A program made the translations under genes and the position numbers. A DNA stretch of 52,162 nt from an uncultured Porphyromonadaceae bacterium (lineage in GTDB: Bacteria; Bacteroidota; Bacteroidia; Bacteroidales; Muribaculaceae): positions 1 to 52,162 of the forward strand of contig CAMWVE010000019.1 in the NCBI GenBank assembly GCA_947177685.1, written 5' to 3'. This document shows, in pieces, positions 36,642-45,872 of this stretch (within the stretch, counting starts at the first letter, position 1; the number at the start of each line of letters is the position of its first letter). The notes beneath the pieces are model-generated. The model saw only the letters and a program-made list of their open reading frames with translations, was not told where the DNA came from and searched no databases.

Positions 36642-39600
36642 TTAGAAACCGAACTGAATACCGAATGTGTACTGACGGGGCAGAGCGTAGGGATAGCCGA
36701 GACCTTCGGGGTCAGCACCGCTGTATTTTGTGATAGTGAAAACGTTCTGTGCTTGGAAGTAAACTCGGGCATTTGTCATTTTCAGTTTGCTGCGGAGCTT
36801 TTCGGGCAGAGTGTAACCAACGGTGAGGTTTTTCAGGCGGAGGAACGAACCGTCCTCGATGAAATACTCTGAGCCTTCGTTTTCGCGGTTAGAGTTGTTG
36901 ATTGAGGGTGCGGGAACATCTGATTTGTAAACGCCGGTCTTGAGATAGTCCTCATAGGCGTAGGCAGCATCGAGCAGCTGAGTGCCGTGGTTACCGGTCC
37001 AGAGGGGGAAGAAGTCAGTGTAGTATTTAGAGTTGTTCCATGCGTCACGGATGATGCTGTTGAAGAACAAGCTTGCATCGAAACCTTTCCAAGTTGCACC
37101 GAGGTTGATACCGAACTGAGCTTTGGGAAGGTCAACACCGAGCCATTCTCGGTCGCGGTCAGAGATTTCACCGTCGCCGTTAGCATCGACGTAGCGTACA
37201 CGACCTACTGCGGGTTCACCGAAGCTGATGCGATATTTTTGCTTGTAGGCGTCAACTTCTTCCTGAGTGCGGAACACACCGTCAGTCTTATAGCCGAGCC
37301 ATGAACCGAGCGCGTTACCAACGATTGTCTTGTCAAGACCGTTACCGCCGCCCCAAGTCCAGTAGATGTCGTCCATCAGATCGGTAACCTCGTTTTTCAT
37401 GGCGGTTACGTTAACACCTACGCTGTAGCTGAAGTCTTTGTTGACATACTGACGCCATTCAGCGGTGATTTCAACACCTTGGTTGAGCATTGAACCGCCG
37501 TTGTACCAGCAGTAACCACCTTCGCCGATAGTTGCGATGTAGGGTTTTTCAACAAGCATGTCATTGGTTTTTTTGTGGAAGTAGTCGAAAGATACGAGAA
37601 GTTGGCTATTGAGGAAGGCGGCATCGAAACCGGCGTTGGTCTGATATGTTTTTTCCCATGTTAGATCGGGGTTAGTTGAGCGGTAGCGGAGAGCTCCGGG
37701 AGCAAGGGTGTTACCGCCGCCGATGGGGTAACCTGCTTTGTTCAGGTCCATTGAATATTTAGCGTAGAAGGCATCGTTGGCGATGATGTCGTTACCGTTG
37801 ACACCGTATGCGGCACGGATTTTCAGGTCGCTGAGCCAAGAGCGGGTGCTTTCCATGAAGTTCTCCTGTGAGATACGCCAGCCGGCTGACACTGAGGGGA
37901 ACCAGTCGTAGTTGTGATGAGTGGACAGACGTGATGATGCATCGCGACGGATGGTCAGTGACACCAGATATTTGTTGTCCCATGAATAGTTGAACTTACC
38001 GAAGATTGAGAACATCGAGTAGTTCGATGCACCTGAACCGGTATTCTTGTCGTAAGTCACGTTGCCGAGATAGAGGTAATCGGGATTTTCGATTTCAAGA
38101 CCTTTACCTGAACCGAACATATCCTCGAAGTGGTTGCGTTTTGCTTCTTCACCGATAAGAGCCATGATTGAGTTCTTACCGAAATCAATGTTGTACTGTG
38201 CGGTATTGGTCCAAACCCAGTCAACAGTCTTGCTTGAATACTGATAGAGGTTATTGGTGTTATCGCGGAGGTTGGCAGGAGTGAAATTCTTGTCAGTTCC
38301 GTTGTGGTAGTTGATACCGAAGTTTGTCTTGATGATGAGATTCTTGATCGGTTCGATCTGGAGGTATGCGTTACCGAACACACGCCAGTATTCATGTTTG
38401 TTGGCGCTTTCTTCCGCAATCTGGCGAACGATGTTGGGGGTGTCGTTCAAACCGAATGCAACCTGATCGTTGTAGTTGCCTTCCGAGTCATAGACGGTGC
38501 GGGCAGGGTGCATCTTGATGGCGTTTTCTTCAATGCCGCCGGGAGCGTTGTGCTGACGCCACCAGTTAACAGTGATGTTACCACCGGCACGCAGGCGGTT
38601 GTTCAGATAGCCGTAGTCCGAGCTGAAGCGGGCGTTAGCCTTCTGGAAGTCAGAACCTTTGATGATACCGTCGTGATCAAGCCAGCTAAGTGAGAGCGAT
38701 GAAGAACCGTTTTCGTCACCTTTGGAAAGACCGATGCTATAGGTCTGCATCAGAGCTGTGCGGTGGATTTCATCTTCCCAGTTGGTGTTCTGGGGGTTAA
38801 CCATCACGCCGTTAAGGTTGGCGTAGGGCTGGAGCTTGGGAGTGGCGCCGTTGCCGTAGAGCTCCGAAGAAGGAGTGGTGCCGTAAGAATATTTGTAAGC
38901 TGACCAATAAACTTCGCCCCACTGGTCGGCGTTCAGCATGTTGAGTCCGCTCTGATAAGTCTGGAGAGTCAGAGTGGCGTCGAAAGTCACCTTACATTCA
39001 CCTTTTTTTGCACGTTTGGTGGTGATGATGATGACACCGTTGGCAGCCTGCGCGCCATAGATTGAAGCGGAAGCGGCATCCTTCAGGACCTGAATTGACT
39101 CCACATCGTTGCTGTTGAGGATGGTACCGGGGTTTTCGCGAGTCATCACACCGTCGATAACGTAAAGCGGACCGTTAGCCTCGCCGCGGAATGATGAAGC
39201 ACCACGGATTGATGTTCCGGTGCTCAGACCGCCGGGCGTACCGTCAGTTGTCACGTTCATACCTGCCACACGACCCTGCAGCGACTGGATAACGTTGCCG
39301 GTGGGTATGTCAGCCACATCTTTCATTTTTACTACTGAAACCGAACCGGTCAGGTCAGATTTCTTTTCAGTTGAGTAACCTACTACGACAACTTCGTCGA
39401 GTACGGCTGAGTTTTCTTCCAGTGCTATTGTCATCTGTGACTCAGCCTTGACGGTCTTGGTGACATAGCCTACATAAGAAATTACAATGTGTGAACCTTC
39501 AGGGACAGTCAACTCGAAATTACCGTCAATGTCGGTGGAAACACCTACGGAACCTTTCAAGTCAGAAATGACACTCGCGCCAATCAGCGGTTCGTCATCG

Positions 39601-39701
39601 GCTGCCGAAATTACAGTCCCGTGTACAGTAATATTCTGGGCGCAGACCCCTATTACTGTCATAAGCATTAATAATGCACTAAGGATTGATCGTTTTGTCA
39701 T
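36642..39701 (-). CDS. SusC/RagA-like TonB-dependent outer-membrane receptor
   Basis: This 1019-residue protein is the transporter of the SusCD pair. It has a signal peptide (1-21), a carboxypeptidase-regulatory-like domain (about 24-95, GTVISAADDEPLIGASV), and a plug with LQGRVAGMNVTTDGTPGG and YVIDGVMTRENPG. The family block IQVLKDAASASIYGAQAANGVIIITT follows (quoted as part of a longer conserved run). The rest is a 22-strand-type barrel ending in TFGIQFGF, with the terminal Phe needed for barrel insertion. It imports oligosaccharides using TonB energy. It is the first gene of the minus-strand arm, with a promoter at 39733-39740 and direct-repeat sites upstream that suggest control by the adjacent hybrid regulator. 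Confidence 0.96.
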   Translation of the reverse strand: MTKRSILSALLMLMTVIGVCAQNITVHGTVISAADDEPLIGASVISDLKGSVGVSTDIDGNFELTVPEGSHIVISYVGYVTKTVKAESQMTIALEENSAVLDEVVVVGYSTEKKSDLTGSVSVVKMKDVADIPTGNVIQSLQGRVAGMNVTTDGTPGGLSTGTSIRGASSFRGEANGPLYVIDGVMTRENPGTILNSNDVESIQVLKDAASASIYGAQAANGVIIITTKRAKKGECKVTFDATLTLQTYQSGLNMLNADQWGEVYWSAYKYSYGTTPSSELYGNGATPKLQPYANLNGVMVNPQNTNWEDEIHRTALMQTYSIGLSKGDENGSSSLSLSWLDHDGIIKGSDFQKANARFSSDYGYLNNRLRAGGNITVNWWRQHNAPGGIEENAIKMHPARTVYDSEGNYNDQVAFGLNDTPNIVRQIAEESANKHEYWRVFGNAYLQIEPIKNLIIKTNFGINYHNGTDKNFTPANLRDNTNNLYQYSSKTVDWVWTNTAQYNIDFGKNSIMALIGEEAKRNHFEDMFGSGKGLEIENPDYLYLGNVTYDKNTGSGASNYSMFSIFGKFNYSWDNKYLVSLTIRRDASSRLSTHHNYDWFPSVSAGWRISQENFMESTRSWLSDLKIRAAYGVNGNDIIANDAFYAKYSMDLNKAGYPIGGGNTLAPGALRYRSTNPDLTWEKTYQTNAGFDAAFLNSQLLVSFDYFHKKTNDMLVEKPYIATIGEGGYCWYNGGSMLNQGVEITAEWRQYVNKDFSYSVGVNVTAMKNEVTDLMDDIYWTWGGGNGLDKTIVGNALGSWLGYKTDGVFRTQEEVDAYKQKYRISFGEPAVGRVRYVDANGDGEISDRDREWLGVDLPKAQFGINLGATWKGFDASLFFNSIIRDAWNNSKYYTDFFPLWTGNHGTQLLDAAYAYEDYLKTGVYKSDVPAPSINNSNRENEGSEYFIEDGSFLRLKNLTVGYTLPEKLRSKLKMTNARVYFQAQNVFTITKYSGADPEGLGYPYALPRQYTFGIQFGF

Positions 39702-39732
39702 GATAGTTTTTTGTTGGTTTGAAATTCTGCGA

Positions 39733-39740
39733 CAAAATTA
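39733..39740 (-). promoter_or_regulatory. -7 box of the susC promoter
   Basis: On the minus strand TAATTTTG (39740-39733) matches TAnnTTTG, 31 bases before the susC start codon. The -33 position reads TATA, not TTTG, as expected for a promoter that needs an activator. Confidence 0.65.
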
Positions 39741-39758
39741 TTATCTGTTTAATAATAA

Positions 39759-39813
39759 GTATATTAGATATGTTCCATAGTATATCAATTTTCGCTCTAT
39801 GAACAAAAATTGA
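39759..39813 (-). promoter_or_regulatory. Candidate regulator-binding direct repeats upstream of susC
   Basis: Read on the minus strand, TCAATTTTTGTTC (39813-39801), AAAATTGATATAC (39792-39780) and ATATCTAATATAC (39771-39759) are spaced exactly 21 bases start to start. They resemble the two clear repeats before the second GH32 gene (10, 10 and 8 of 13 positions). The last copy ends 18 bases before the -7 box. Spacing by two helical turns is typical of AraC-type activators such as the hybrid regulator encoded next door. The third copy is weak. Confidence 0.45.
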
Positions 39814-39816
39814 TGT

Positions 39817-39839
39817 GTTTTGCAACATTTGTGCAAAAC
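39817..39839. repeat. Inverted repeat GTTTTGCA / TGCAAAAC
   Basis: Perfect 8-bp arms (39817-39824 and 39832-39839) flank a 7-base spacer, 14 bases past the regulator stop codon. It could be a weak hairpin at the end of the regulator transcript or an operator for susC. No T-run follows directly. Confidence 0.5.
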
Positions 39840-39852
39840 TTGGGTGAGTGAA

Positions 39853-42597
39853 TCATTTTTTCAGGCTATCTCTGACATCGCCCGGAGTTTCATTATATCG
39901 GTCCTTGAAACATTTGCCGAAATATGCAGGCGAAGAAAAACCAACCTCATAGGCTATTTCCGATACTGATTTATCAGTGGTAGTAAGCAGATTGCGAGCT
40001 TTGGCAAGACGCAGATTGCGCAGCAGTTCAACCGGCGAATAGTTCGTTAACGCCTTGATTTTGCGATAGAACTGCGTGCGACCGAGTCCCATGCGGGCTG
40101 CCACGCCGTCAACGCTCAGATCCGGGTTACTCATCTCCTTTTCCACAAGAGCGACAAAACGCGAGTAAAAGTCGCTGTCCATGTCAGTTGAACGCGGGGC
40201 TGAGTGACCTGCTTCGTCTTTCGATTCTGACAGTGCCATGCCGGGCATAAGCGATTTTATGCGGCGACGGTTCTCTATGAGCGAACGGCAACGCACTTTC
40301 AGAACATCGGTGTTGAACGGTTTTGACAGATAGGCGTCCGCACCGCACTCATATCCCTGAATACGCTGCTCATCCATGGTGCATGCGGTCAGCATCAGAA
40401 CCGGTATGTGTGATGTCGACTGCTCGGTTTTCAAACGTCGGCAACATTCCAGACCATCGATTCCGGGCATCATGACGTCGCAGATAATAATGTCAGGCAC
40501 ATATTTCATAGCCATCTTCAAGCCAAGTGAGCCGTCAGGAGCTGTCAGAACGGTGTAATCATCTTTCAGCACCGACTTCACAAGAGTCAGTATGTCAGGG
40601 TTATCATCGATTACAAGTGCCGTGGTTTTGTCTCTGTCAGATTCGGTAAGCTCCACCGTCAGCTCGCCCATTTCCATGTTCACATCCTTGGCAGTGATAT
40701 TTCCTGACACTTCGGCTGACACCGAGTCAATGTGCTTCACAGGCAACACAACCTTGAAAACCGAGCCTTTACCCTCCTCGCTTTCCGCTGTCAGCGTGCC
40801 TCCATGAAGTTCCACGAATGCTTTGGCAAGCGAAAGTCCTATGCCGGAACCATTGGGATGCACCTTGTCAACCTGAAAGAAGCGCTCGAAAATGTGCGAA
40901 AGATCCTCGGCACTGATTCCCTGACCGGTGTCATCGACCGTTATCACTATGTTCTCCCCTTCCCTGCCGGCGGCCACTGTTATGCTGCCGTTGGATTGGG
41001 TATATTTCAATGCGTTGGAAATCAGGTTGAACATCACACGCTCAATCTTTTCCACATCGACCGCACATTGCAACGAGTCACTTTCAGGCAAATTCAACGT
41101 AAACTTGATGTCGCGCCTGACGGCTACATGCTTGAACGATTCACACCAGTCACCGAGCAATGCCGACAGATTAACTTCGGTCAGCGACAACGTCAGCTTT
41201 CCGTTTTCAAATTTTCGGAAGTCAAGAATCTGGTTTATAAGGCGTTTCAAAATGTGTATATTCTTATTGGCAAGCGCCATCAGGGTCTGTTGCTCATCAG
41301 TCAGGTTCGGTGCGCCGGCAAGCTGCTCAACCGGACCGGCAATCAGTGTGAGCGGAGTACGGAGGTCATGTGACACATTTGTGAAAAACATCAGCTTCGA
41401 CTGAGTGGCTTCCTGCAACTGCTCATTGAGGTTTATCAGGCGGTCGCGCTGCTCCTCCAACTGGCGGTTTTTCCCTGACAGCTTTTCCTGATGCAGTTTG
41501 CGAATCCAGAACTGGCGCAGCAACCCGAATATCAACAGGCTCAACAACAAGAGGATAAGTATGGCAGCATAGAGCAGTGTGGTCTGAGCCGAGTGTTTGT
41601 CCCAATAATCATCGACCTGCGCTTTCAGCCAATTGATTTTTTCAGTCTCCTCCTCAATCTCCTTGTTCTGCAAAAGCAGGGTCTCTGCATTGTTCAAATC
41701 CACCGGGTATGTCGGCAACAGTGAAATCCGCTCGTAGTCACGACCTTCCAGAATGTTAAGCGCTGTTCTAACAAGTGTGTAACCATCTGTGGGATAGATA
41801 AATGTGACGTCAATCACGGAGTCAGCCACAGCTTTGAGTCCAATCTGCGGTGCCGCATCGACACCCACAATCTTGATGTCGTCGCGCCCTGCCTTACTCG
41901 CCACATCGGCGGCTGCGATAGCCATGCGGTCGTTATGGGCATATATGAGGTTCACTTCGGGATGCTGTTTCAGCATCTGTTCTGCCACTCGCGCGGCATC
42001 ACGTTCGTTCCAGTTGCCGTAGTCGGCTGCCACAATGGTCATCTGTTTCCGTGCATCGACAACCTCGACGAATCCCCGGTGACGTTCCAACGCCGGAGTG
42101 GAACCGTCAAGTCCGTAAATTTCCATTATCCGGCACTCTCCGTCAATCAGATTGTCGGCATATTCCGCAGCCATCACCCCTATGGAGTGATTGTCAGCCC
42201 CTTGGAATGCAGTGAAGGAGTCGCCATTGATGCTGCGGTCAAATATCACAACCGGGATACCTTTGCCGTAAACTTCATCGCGAATAACCGGAGTGAGTGC
42301 GTTTGCCTCGTTAGGCGCACATATAATAATATCGAAGTCGTTCTCTACGAAATAGCGGATGTCGTCAATCTGATGCTGACTGTCATCTTCAGCCGAGCGG
42401 ATTTCCACAACAGCATTCTTGTGGAGCAGCAGCTCCCGCTCAATCTCATCGTTCATCTTCTTTCGCCAGTCATCGGAACTGCATTGCGACACACCTATCT
42501 TATATACCTTTTCATCCTTGCAGCCTGTAAAAAAGAGCAGTGCAGTGATTATAATGCACATATAATAATGGTGGCGAAAAACGGCTGAAAGTTTCAT
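39853..42597 (-). CDS. Hybrid two-component regulator (HTCS) with periplasmic sugar-binding sensor
   Basis: This 914-residue one-protein signalling system starts at ATG 42597; the frame extends further but without sense. It has an export signal with a lipobox-like FFTGC (C26), a type I periplasmic binding-protein domain (about 32-315, ribose/fructose-binding type), and a transmembrane helix (339-360). The cytosolic part has a kinase with H410 in NVSHDLRTPL, an ATPase domain (NALKY, DDTGQGI, GSGIGLSL), a receiver with phospho-acceptor D707 and K759, and a C-terminal AraC-type DNA-binding domain (about 815-912). This is the layout of the known Bacteroides fructan regulator that senses fructose directly. 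It sits between the two arms it probably activates. Confidence 0.95.
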   Translation of the reverse strand: MKLSAVFRHHYYMCIIITALLFFTGCKDEKVYKIGVSQCSSDDWRKKMNDEIERELLLHKNAVVEIRSAEDDSQHQIDDIRYFVENDFDIIICAPNEANALTPVIRDEVYGKGIPVVIFDRSINGDSFTAFQGADNHSIGVMAAEYADNLIDGECRIMEIYGLDGSTPALERHRGFVEVVDARKQMTIVAADYGNWNERDAARVAEQMLKQHPEVNLIYAHNDRMAIAAADVASKAGRDDIKIVGVDAAPQIGLKAVADSVIDVTFIYPTDGYTLVRTALNILEGRDYERISLLPTYPVDLNNAETLLLQNKEIEEETEKINWLKAQVDDYWDKHSAQTTLLYAAILILLLLSLLIFGLLRQFWIRKLHQEKLSGKNRQLEEQRDRLINLNEQLQEATQSKLMFFTNVSHDLRTPLTLIAGPVEQLAGAPNLTDEQQTLMALANKNIHILKRLINQILDFRKFENGKLTLSLTEVNLSALLGDWCESFKHVAVRRDIKFTLNLPESDSLQCAVDVEKIERVMFNLISNALKYTQSNGSITVAAGREGENIVITVDDTGQGISAEDLSHIFERFFQVDKVHPNGSGIGLSLAKAFVELHGGTLTAESEEGKGSVFKVVLPVKHIDSVSAEVSGNITAKDVNMEMGELTVELTESDRDKTTALVIDDNPDILTLVKSVLKDDYTVLTAPDGSLGLKMAMKYVPDIIICDVMMPGIDGLECCRRLKTEQSTSHIPVLMLTACTMDEQRIQGYECGADAYLSKPFNTDVLKVRCRSLIENRRRIKSLMPGMALSESKDEAGHSAPRSTDMDSDFYSRFVALVEKEMSNPDLSVDGVAARMGLGRTQFYRKIKALTNYSPVELLRNLRLAKARNLLTTTDKSVSEIAYEVGFSSPAYFGKCFKDRYNETPGDVRDSLKK

Positions 42598-42648
42598 TAA
42601 ATGTGATAAAATGGATTGGTATTGTGAAGTGATAGGTATTTTACACCA

Positions 42649-42656
42649 CAAATATA
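42649..42656 (-). promoter_or_regulatory. -7 box of the hybrid regulator promoter
   Basis: On the minus strand TATATTTG (42656-42649) matches TAnnTTTG and lies 51 bases before the regulator start codon. The -33 region is poor. Confidence 0.5.
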
Positions 42657-42709
42657 AGACAGAAATTTGTAAATTATGTTGTATAAAATGTTAAAAATGA
42701 ACCTGTAAC

Positions 42710-42743
42710 ACAATTTTTATACCCTTTGCAACAATTTTGATAC
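42710..42743 (+). promoter_or_regulatory. Two 13-bp direct repeats, likely hybrid-regulator operator of the GH32-permease-kinase arm
   Basis: ACAATTTTTATAC (42710-42722) and ACAATTTTGATAC (42731-42743) differ at one base and are spaced exactly 21 bases start to start. The second copy ends 20 bases before the -7 box, where a -33 element would otherwise be. This geometry fits an AraC-family activator contacting RNA polymerase. Confidence 0.55.
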
Positions 42744-42763
42744 TCAATACTTAATAATACAAT

Positions 42764-42771
42764 TAATTTTG
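42764..42771 (+). promoter_or_regulatory. -7 box of the GH32-permease-kinase operon
   Basis: TAATTTTG matches TAnnTTTG and lies 39 bases before the ATG at 42811. There is no TTTG at -33. The same -7 sequence occurs at the susC promoter. Confidence 0.65.
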
Positions 42772-42810
42772 CATTGCAATTCTGAATTACAAACTCATCA
42801 AAACAACAAT

Positions 42811-44640
42811 ATGAATTACTTCAAACTTATGGCATCAACCGTGACCACCGCACTGCTTGGCATAATGTCACTTAATGCCAACAATGGAATAACAATAGAG
42901 CATCTCGGAACCAACAACTCACTGGTTAAAGTTGACGAGAAGTCCAACTACATTCTTTTCCCCGTGGAGGAGAGCATTGAAGATGCAAAAATCAACCTGC
43001 TTCTGGATGGAAAACTTGAAAAGACGTTCCGCGTCAGACTTGCCCGGAACAAGGTCGACTATTATGTGCCGTTCGATATTTCGCAATATCACGACAAAAA
43101 TATTCTTTTCAACGTAATAAGTAATCATAACCGCACATCGGTGAGAGAATCAAGCGAAGACGCATGCTGGAAAGCGATGAAGCTCAGCGACACCTTCGAC
43201 ACCACTAACCGCGAGAAGTTCCGCCCCCTCTACCACCACACCCCCCTCTACGGCTGGATGAACGACCCAAACGGCATGTTCTACAAAGATGGCGTGTGGC
43301 ACCTCTATTATCAATGGAACCCCTACGGATCAAAGTGGGAAAATCTCAGCTGGGGACACTCCACCTCAACCGACCTTATAAACTGGGAACACCACAAAAT
43401 TGCTCTTGAACCTGACGGTCTGGGCTACATTTTCAGCGGAAGCAGCGTTATCGACACTGACAACACTGCCGGATTCGGAAAGGATGAAGTCATATCATTC
43501 TACACCTCAGCCGATGTAAGCCAGATTCAGAGCATGGCTCACAGCGCTGACAACGGCGAGAACTTCACAGTCTATCCCGGTAACCCCATCATCACTCTCG
43601 ACAGCGAGGCGCGTGACCCTAACATGTTCTGGCATGCCGAATCAGGTAAATGGGTGCTTCTGTTGGCACATGCTCTCGACCACGAAATGCTCATTTTCAC
43701 TTCGCCTGATCTCAAGAACTGGACTCTGGAAAGCTCGTTCGGCAAAGGTGAGGGCGCACAGAACGGCGTTTGGGAATGTCCCGACCTGCTTTATCTGCCT
43801 GTAAACGGCACTGACGAGCATAAATGGGTGCTGATATGCAACCTCAACCCCGGCGGTGTGTTCGGCGGTAGCGCCACCCAGTATTTCGTGGGTGACTTCG
43901 ACGGCAAGACTTTCACAGCTGACAAAGATGCTAATGGCAAGATTCCCACCAAATGGATGGACCACGGTAAAGATCACTATGCAACCGTTTCATGGCATAA
44001 CGCGCCTGACAACCGTAATGTGGTTATCGGCTGGATGAGCAACTGGCAGTACGCTGCCGAAGTGCCCACCAAGCAATTCCGCAGCGCCAACACTCTTCCC
44101 CGCGACATTTCTCTCATAAAGGCTGATGATGGTCAGTATTACATCCACACCATTCCCTCTCCTGAAATGATCGCTCTGCGTGATAAAAAAACTGTTTCGG
44201 CAAAATCGAAATCGTTCGGTGCCAAGCCTCACTCATTCCAGCTTCCCGCTTCAAACGATGGTGTATGTGAAATCCTGCTCACCGTCAACTCCGAGAAAGC
44301 TGACAGCGTGCTGATGACACTCTCAAACGCTAAAGGTGAGAAGGTTGACTTGATTTTTGACCCTGCTGCCTCAACCGTCTCATTCGACCGCACACAGAGT
44401 GGCTTGACTGACTTCAATCAGGACTTCGCTACCCGCACATTCGCTCCCACTCTGCGCAAGAATAGAGTGCTGTCACTCCGCATTTTCATTGACCGTTCAA
44501 GCATTGAGGTTTTCGATGGCGAAGGGAACTTCGTAATCACCAATCTGGTATTCCCCACCGAGCCTTACACAACTCTTTCTCTAAGTGCTGACGGCGGAAA
44601 AGCACAACTTGAATCACTTGAAATATATTCGATCAAATAA
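42811..44640 (+). CDS. Exported GH32 fructan hydrolase with N-terminal DUF4980-like domain
   Basis: I start at ATG 42811 (MNYFKLMASTVTTALL, signal peptide to about residue 23). The frame opens earlier at a TTG overlapping the -7 box, which cannot be the start. The 609-residue enzyme has an N-terminal beta-sandwich of about 110 residues (DUF4980-like), then a complete GH32 domain. It has D152 in WMNDPNG, D269 in EARDPNMFWH, E322 in WECPDLLYLP, and the intact loop YYQWNPYGSKWENLSWGHS. This is the pattern of exo-acting levanases/inulinases that release fructose. It is the first gene of the plus-strand arm, 14 bases before the permease. Confidence 0.95.
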   Translation: MNYFKLMASTVTTALLGIMSLNANNGITIEHLGTNNSLVKVDEKSNYILFPVEESIEDAKINLLLDGKLEKTFRVRLARNKVDYYVPFDISQYHDKNILFNVISNHNRTSVRESSEDACWKAMKLSDTFDTTNREKFRPLYHHTPLYGWMNDPNGMFYKDGVWHLYYQWNPYGSKWENLSWGHSTSTDLINWEHHKIALEPDGLGYIFSGSSVIDTDNTAGFGKDEVISFYTSADVSQIQSMAHSADNGENFTVYPGNPIITLDSEARDPNMFWHAESGKWVLLLAHALDHEMLIFTSPDLKNWTLESSFGKGEGAQNGVWECPDLLYLPVNGTDEHKWVLICNLNPGGVFGGSATQYFVGDFDGKTFTADKDANGKIPTKWMDHGKDHYATVSWHNAPDNRNVVIGWMSNWQYAAEVPTKQFRSANTLPRDISLIKADDGQYYIHTIPSPEMIALRDKKTVSAKSKSFGAKPHSFQLPASNDGVCEILLTVNSEKADSVLMTLSNAKGEKVDLIFDPAASTVSFDRTQSGLTDFNQDFATRTFAPTLRKNRVLSLRIFIDRSSIEVFDGEGNFVITNLVFPTEPYTTLSLSADGGKAQLESLEIYSIK

Positions 44641-44654
44641 AAAAACACCATATC

Positions 44655-45842
44655 ATGAACACACTTCAAACTAAAAACATGGGAGGCAAAAGCACCCTGC
44701 TGCAGTTCCTCCCGGTCATGCTCTGCTTCTTTGCCATGGGGTTCGTGGACCTCGTCGGTACCGCTACAAACCATGTTCAGGAAGATCTCCAACTCAGTGA
44801 CTCGGAAGCAAGTCTCTTCCCCTCGCTCGTATTCTTCTGGTTCCTGATTTTCTCCGTGCCCACCGGCATGCTTATGAACAAAATCGGTCGTAAGAAAACC
44901 GTACTCATAAGCCTTGTTATCACAGCTCTCTCGCTGTTCATACCTCTTTTCGGTGAAAGCTACTACATCATGCTCGTGGCATTCTCGCTGCTCGGAATCG
45001 GTAACGCACTGATGCAGACATCATTGAATCCCCTTGTCAGCAACCTCATCAATCCTGACAAACTGGCGTCGACCCTTACCTTCGGTCAGTTCGTCAAGGC
45101 AATAGCATCGTTCTGCGCACCCATCATCGCATCATGGGGTGCCACCTATGTAGGCTACACTTTCGGGCTGGGATGGCGTGTCCTCTTCCCTCTCTACGGT
45201 GTCATCAGCATCCTTTCAATCTCAATGCTCGCCGCTACTCCCATCAAGGAGGAGCAGCCTGACAAGGCTTCGGGCTTCTTTGAATGTATCAAGCTGCTCG
45301 GCAATCCGTTTATCCTGCTTTGCTTCATAGGCATCATGTGCCATGTGGGCATTGATGTGGGCACGAACGTGACAGCTCCCAAAATTCTGATTGAACGCCA
45401 TGAATTGCTTCCCAAAGAAGCTGACTATGCAACAAGCATCTACTTCGCCTTCCGTACAGCCGGCTGTCTGCTTGGCGCATTCATCCTCCGCTTCGTATCG
45501 CCTAAAAAATTCTTCGCCTTCAGCGTGGTGCTTATGGTAATCGCCATGATTCTGCTCGGCTTCTGCCAAAACATCCACTTGATTCATGTGGGTCTGGCTC
45601 TGGTTGGTTTCGGCAACTCTAATATCTTCTCCATTATTTTCGCACAGGCACTCAACTCCATGCCTAATGAAAAGAACGAAGTATCCGGTCTGATGATCAT
45701 GGGTCTGTTCGGCGGAACAATCTTCCCCTTGGCTATGGGCTATGCAAGCGACTACACCGCTTCACAGATTGGCGCTGTTGCAGTAATGAGCGTGGGTGTG
45801 GTTTACCTCCTGCTCTACACATTAAAAATCAAACGATATTAA
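44655..45842 (+). CDS. MFS sugar permease, FucP-like family (predicted fructose importer)
   Basis: This 395-residue inner-membrane protein has about 12 hydrophobic helices and the MFS loop signature MNKIGRKKTV between helices 2 and 3. The first helix region (FLPVMLCFFAMGFVDLVGTATNHV) and the sequence LGIGNALMQTSLNPLVSNL recall the fucose-galactose-glucose:H+ symporter group. Its place between a GH32 enzyme and a PfkB kinase suggests fructose uptake from the periplasm. The sugar is inferred from context. Gaps of 14 and 30 bases indicate one operon. Confidence 0.88.
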   Translation: MNTLQTKNMGGKSTLLQFLPVMLCFFAMGFVDLVGTATNHVQEDLQLSDSEASLFPSLVFFWFLIFSVPTGMLMNKIGRKKTVLISLVITALSLFIPLFGESYYIMLVAFSLLGIGNALMQTSLNPLVSNLINPDKLASTLTFGQFVKAIASFCAPIIASWGATYVGYTFGLGWRVLFPLYGVISILSISMLAATPIKEEQPDKASGFFECIKLLGNPFILLCFIGIMCHVGIDVGTNVTAPKILIERHELLPKEADYATSIYFAFRTAGCLLGAFILRFVSPKKFFAFSVVLMVIAMILLGFCQNIHLIHVGLALVGFGNSNIFSIIFAQALNSMPNEKNEVSGLMIMGLFGGTIFPLAMGYASDYTASQIGAVAVMSVGVVYLLLYTLKIKRY

Positions 45843-45872
45843 TTGCAAACAAAACATAAAACATAAAATATC

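Noticed and set aside
42769-42810. TTG start extending the GH32 protein upstream
   Set aside because: The TTG overlaps the -7 box, so it would lie upstream of transcription. The ATG at 42811 starts a proper signal peptide.
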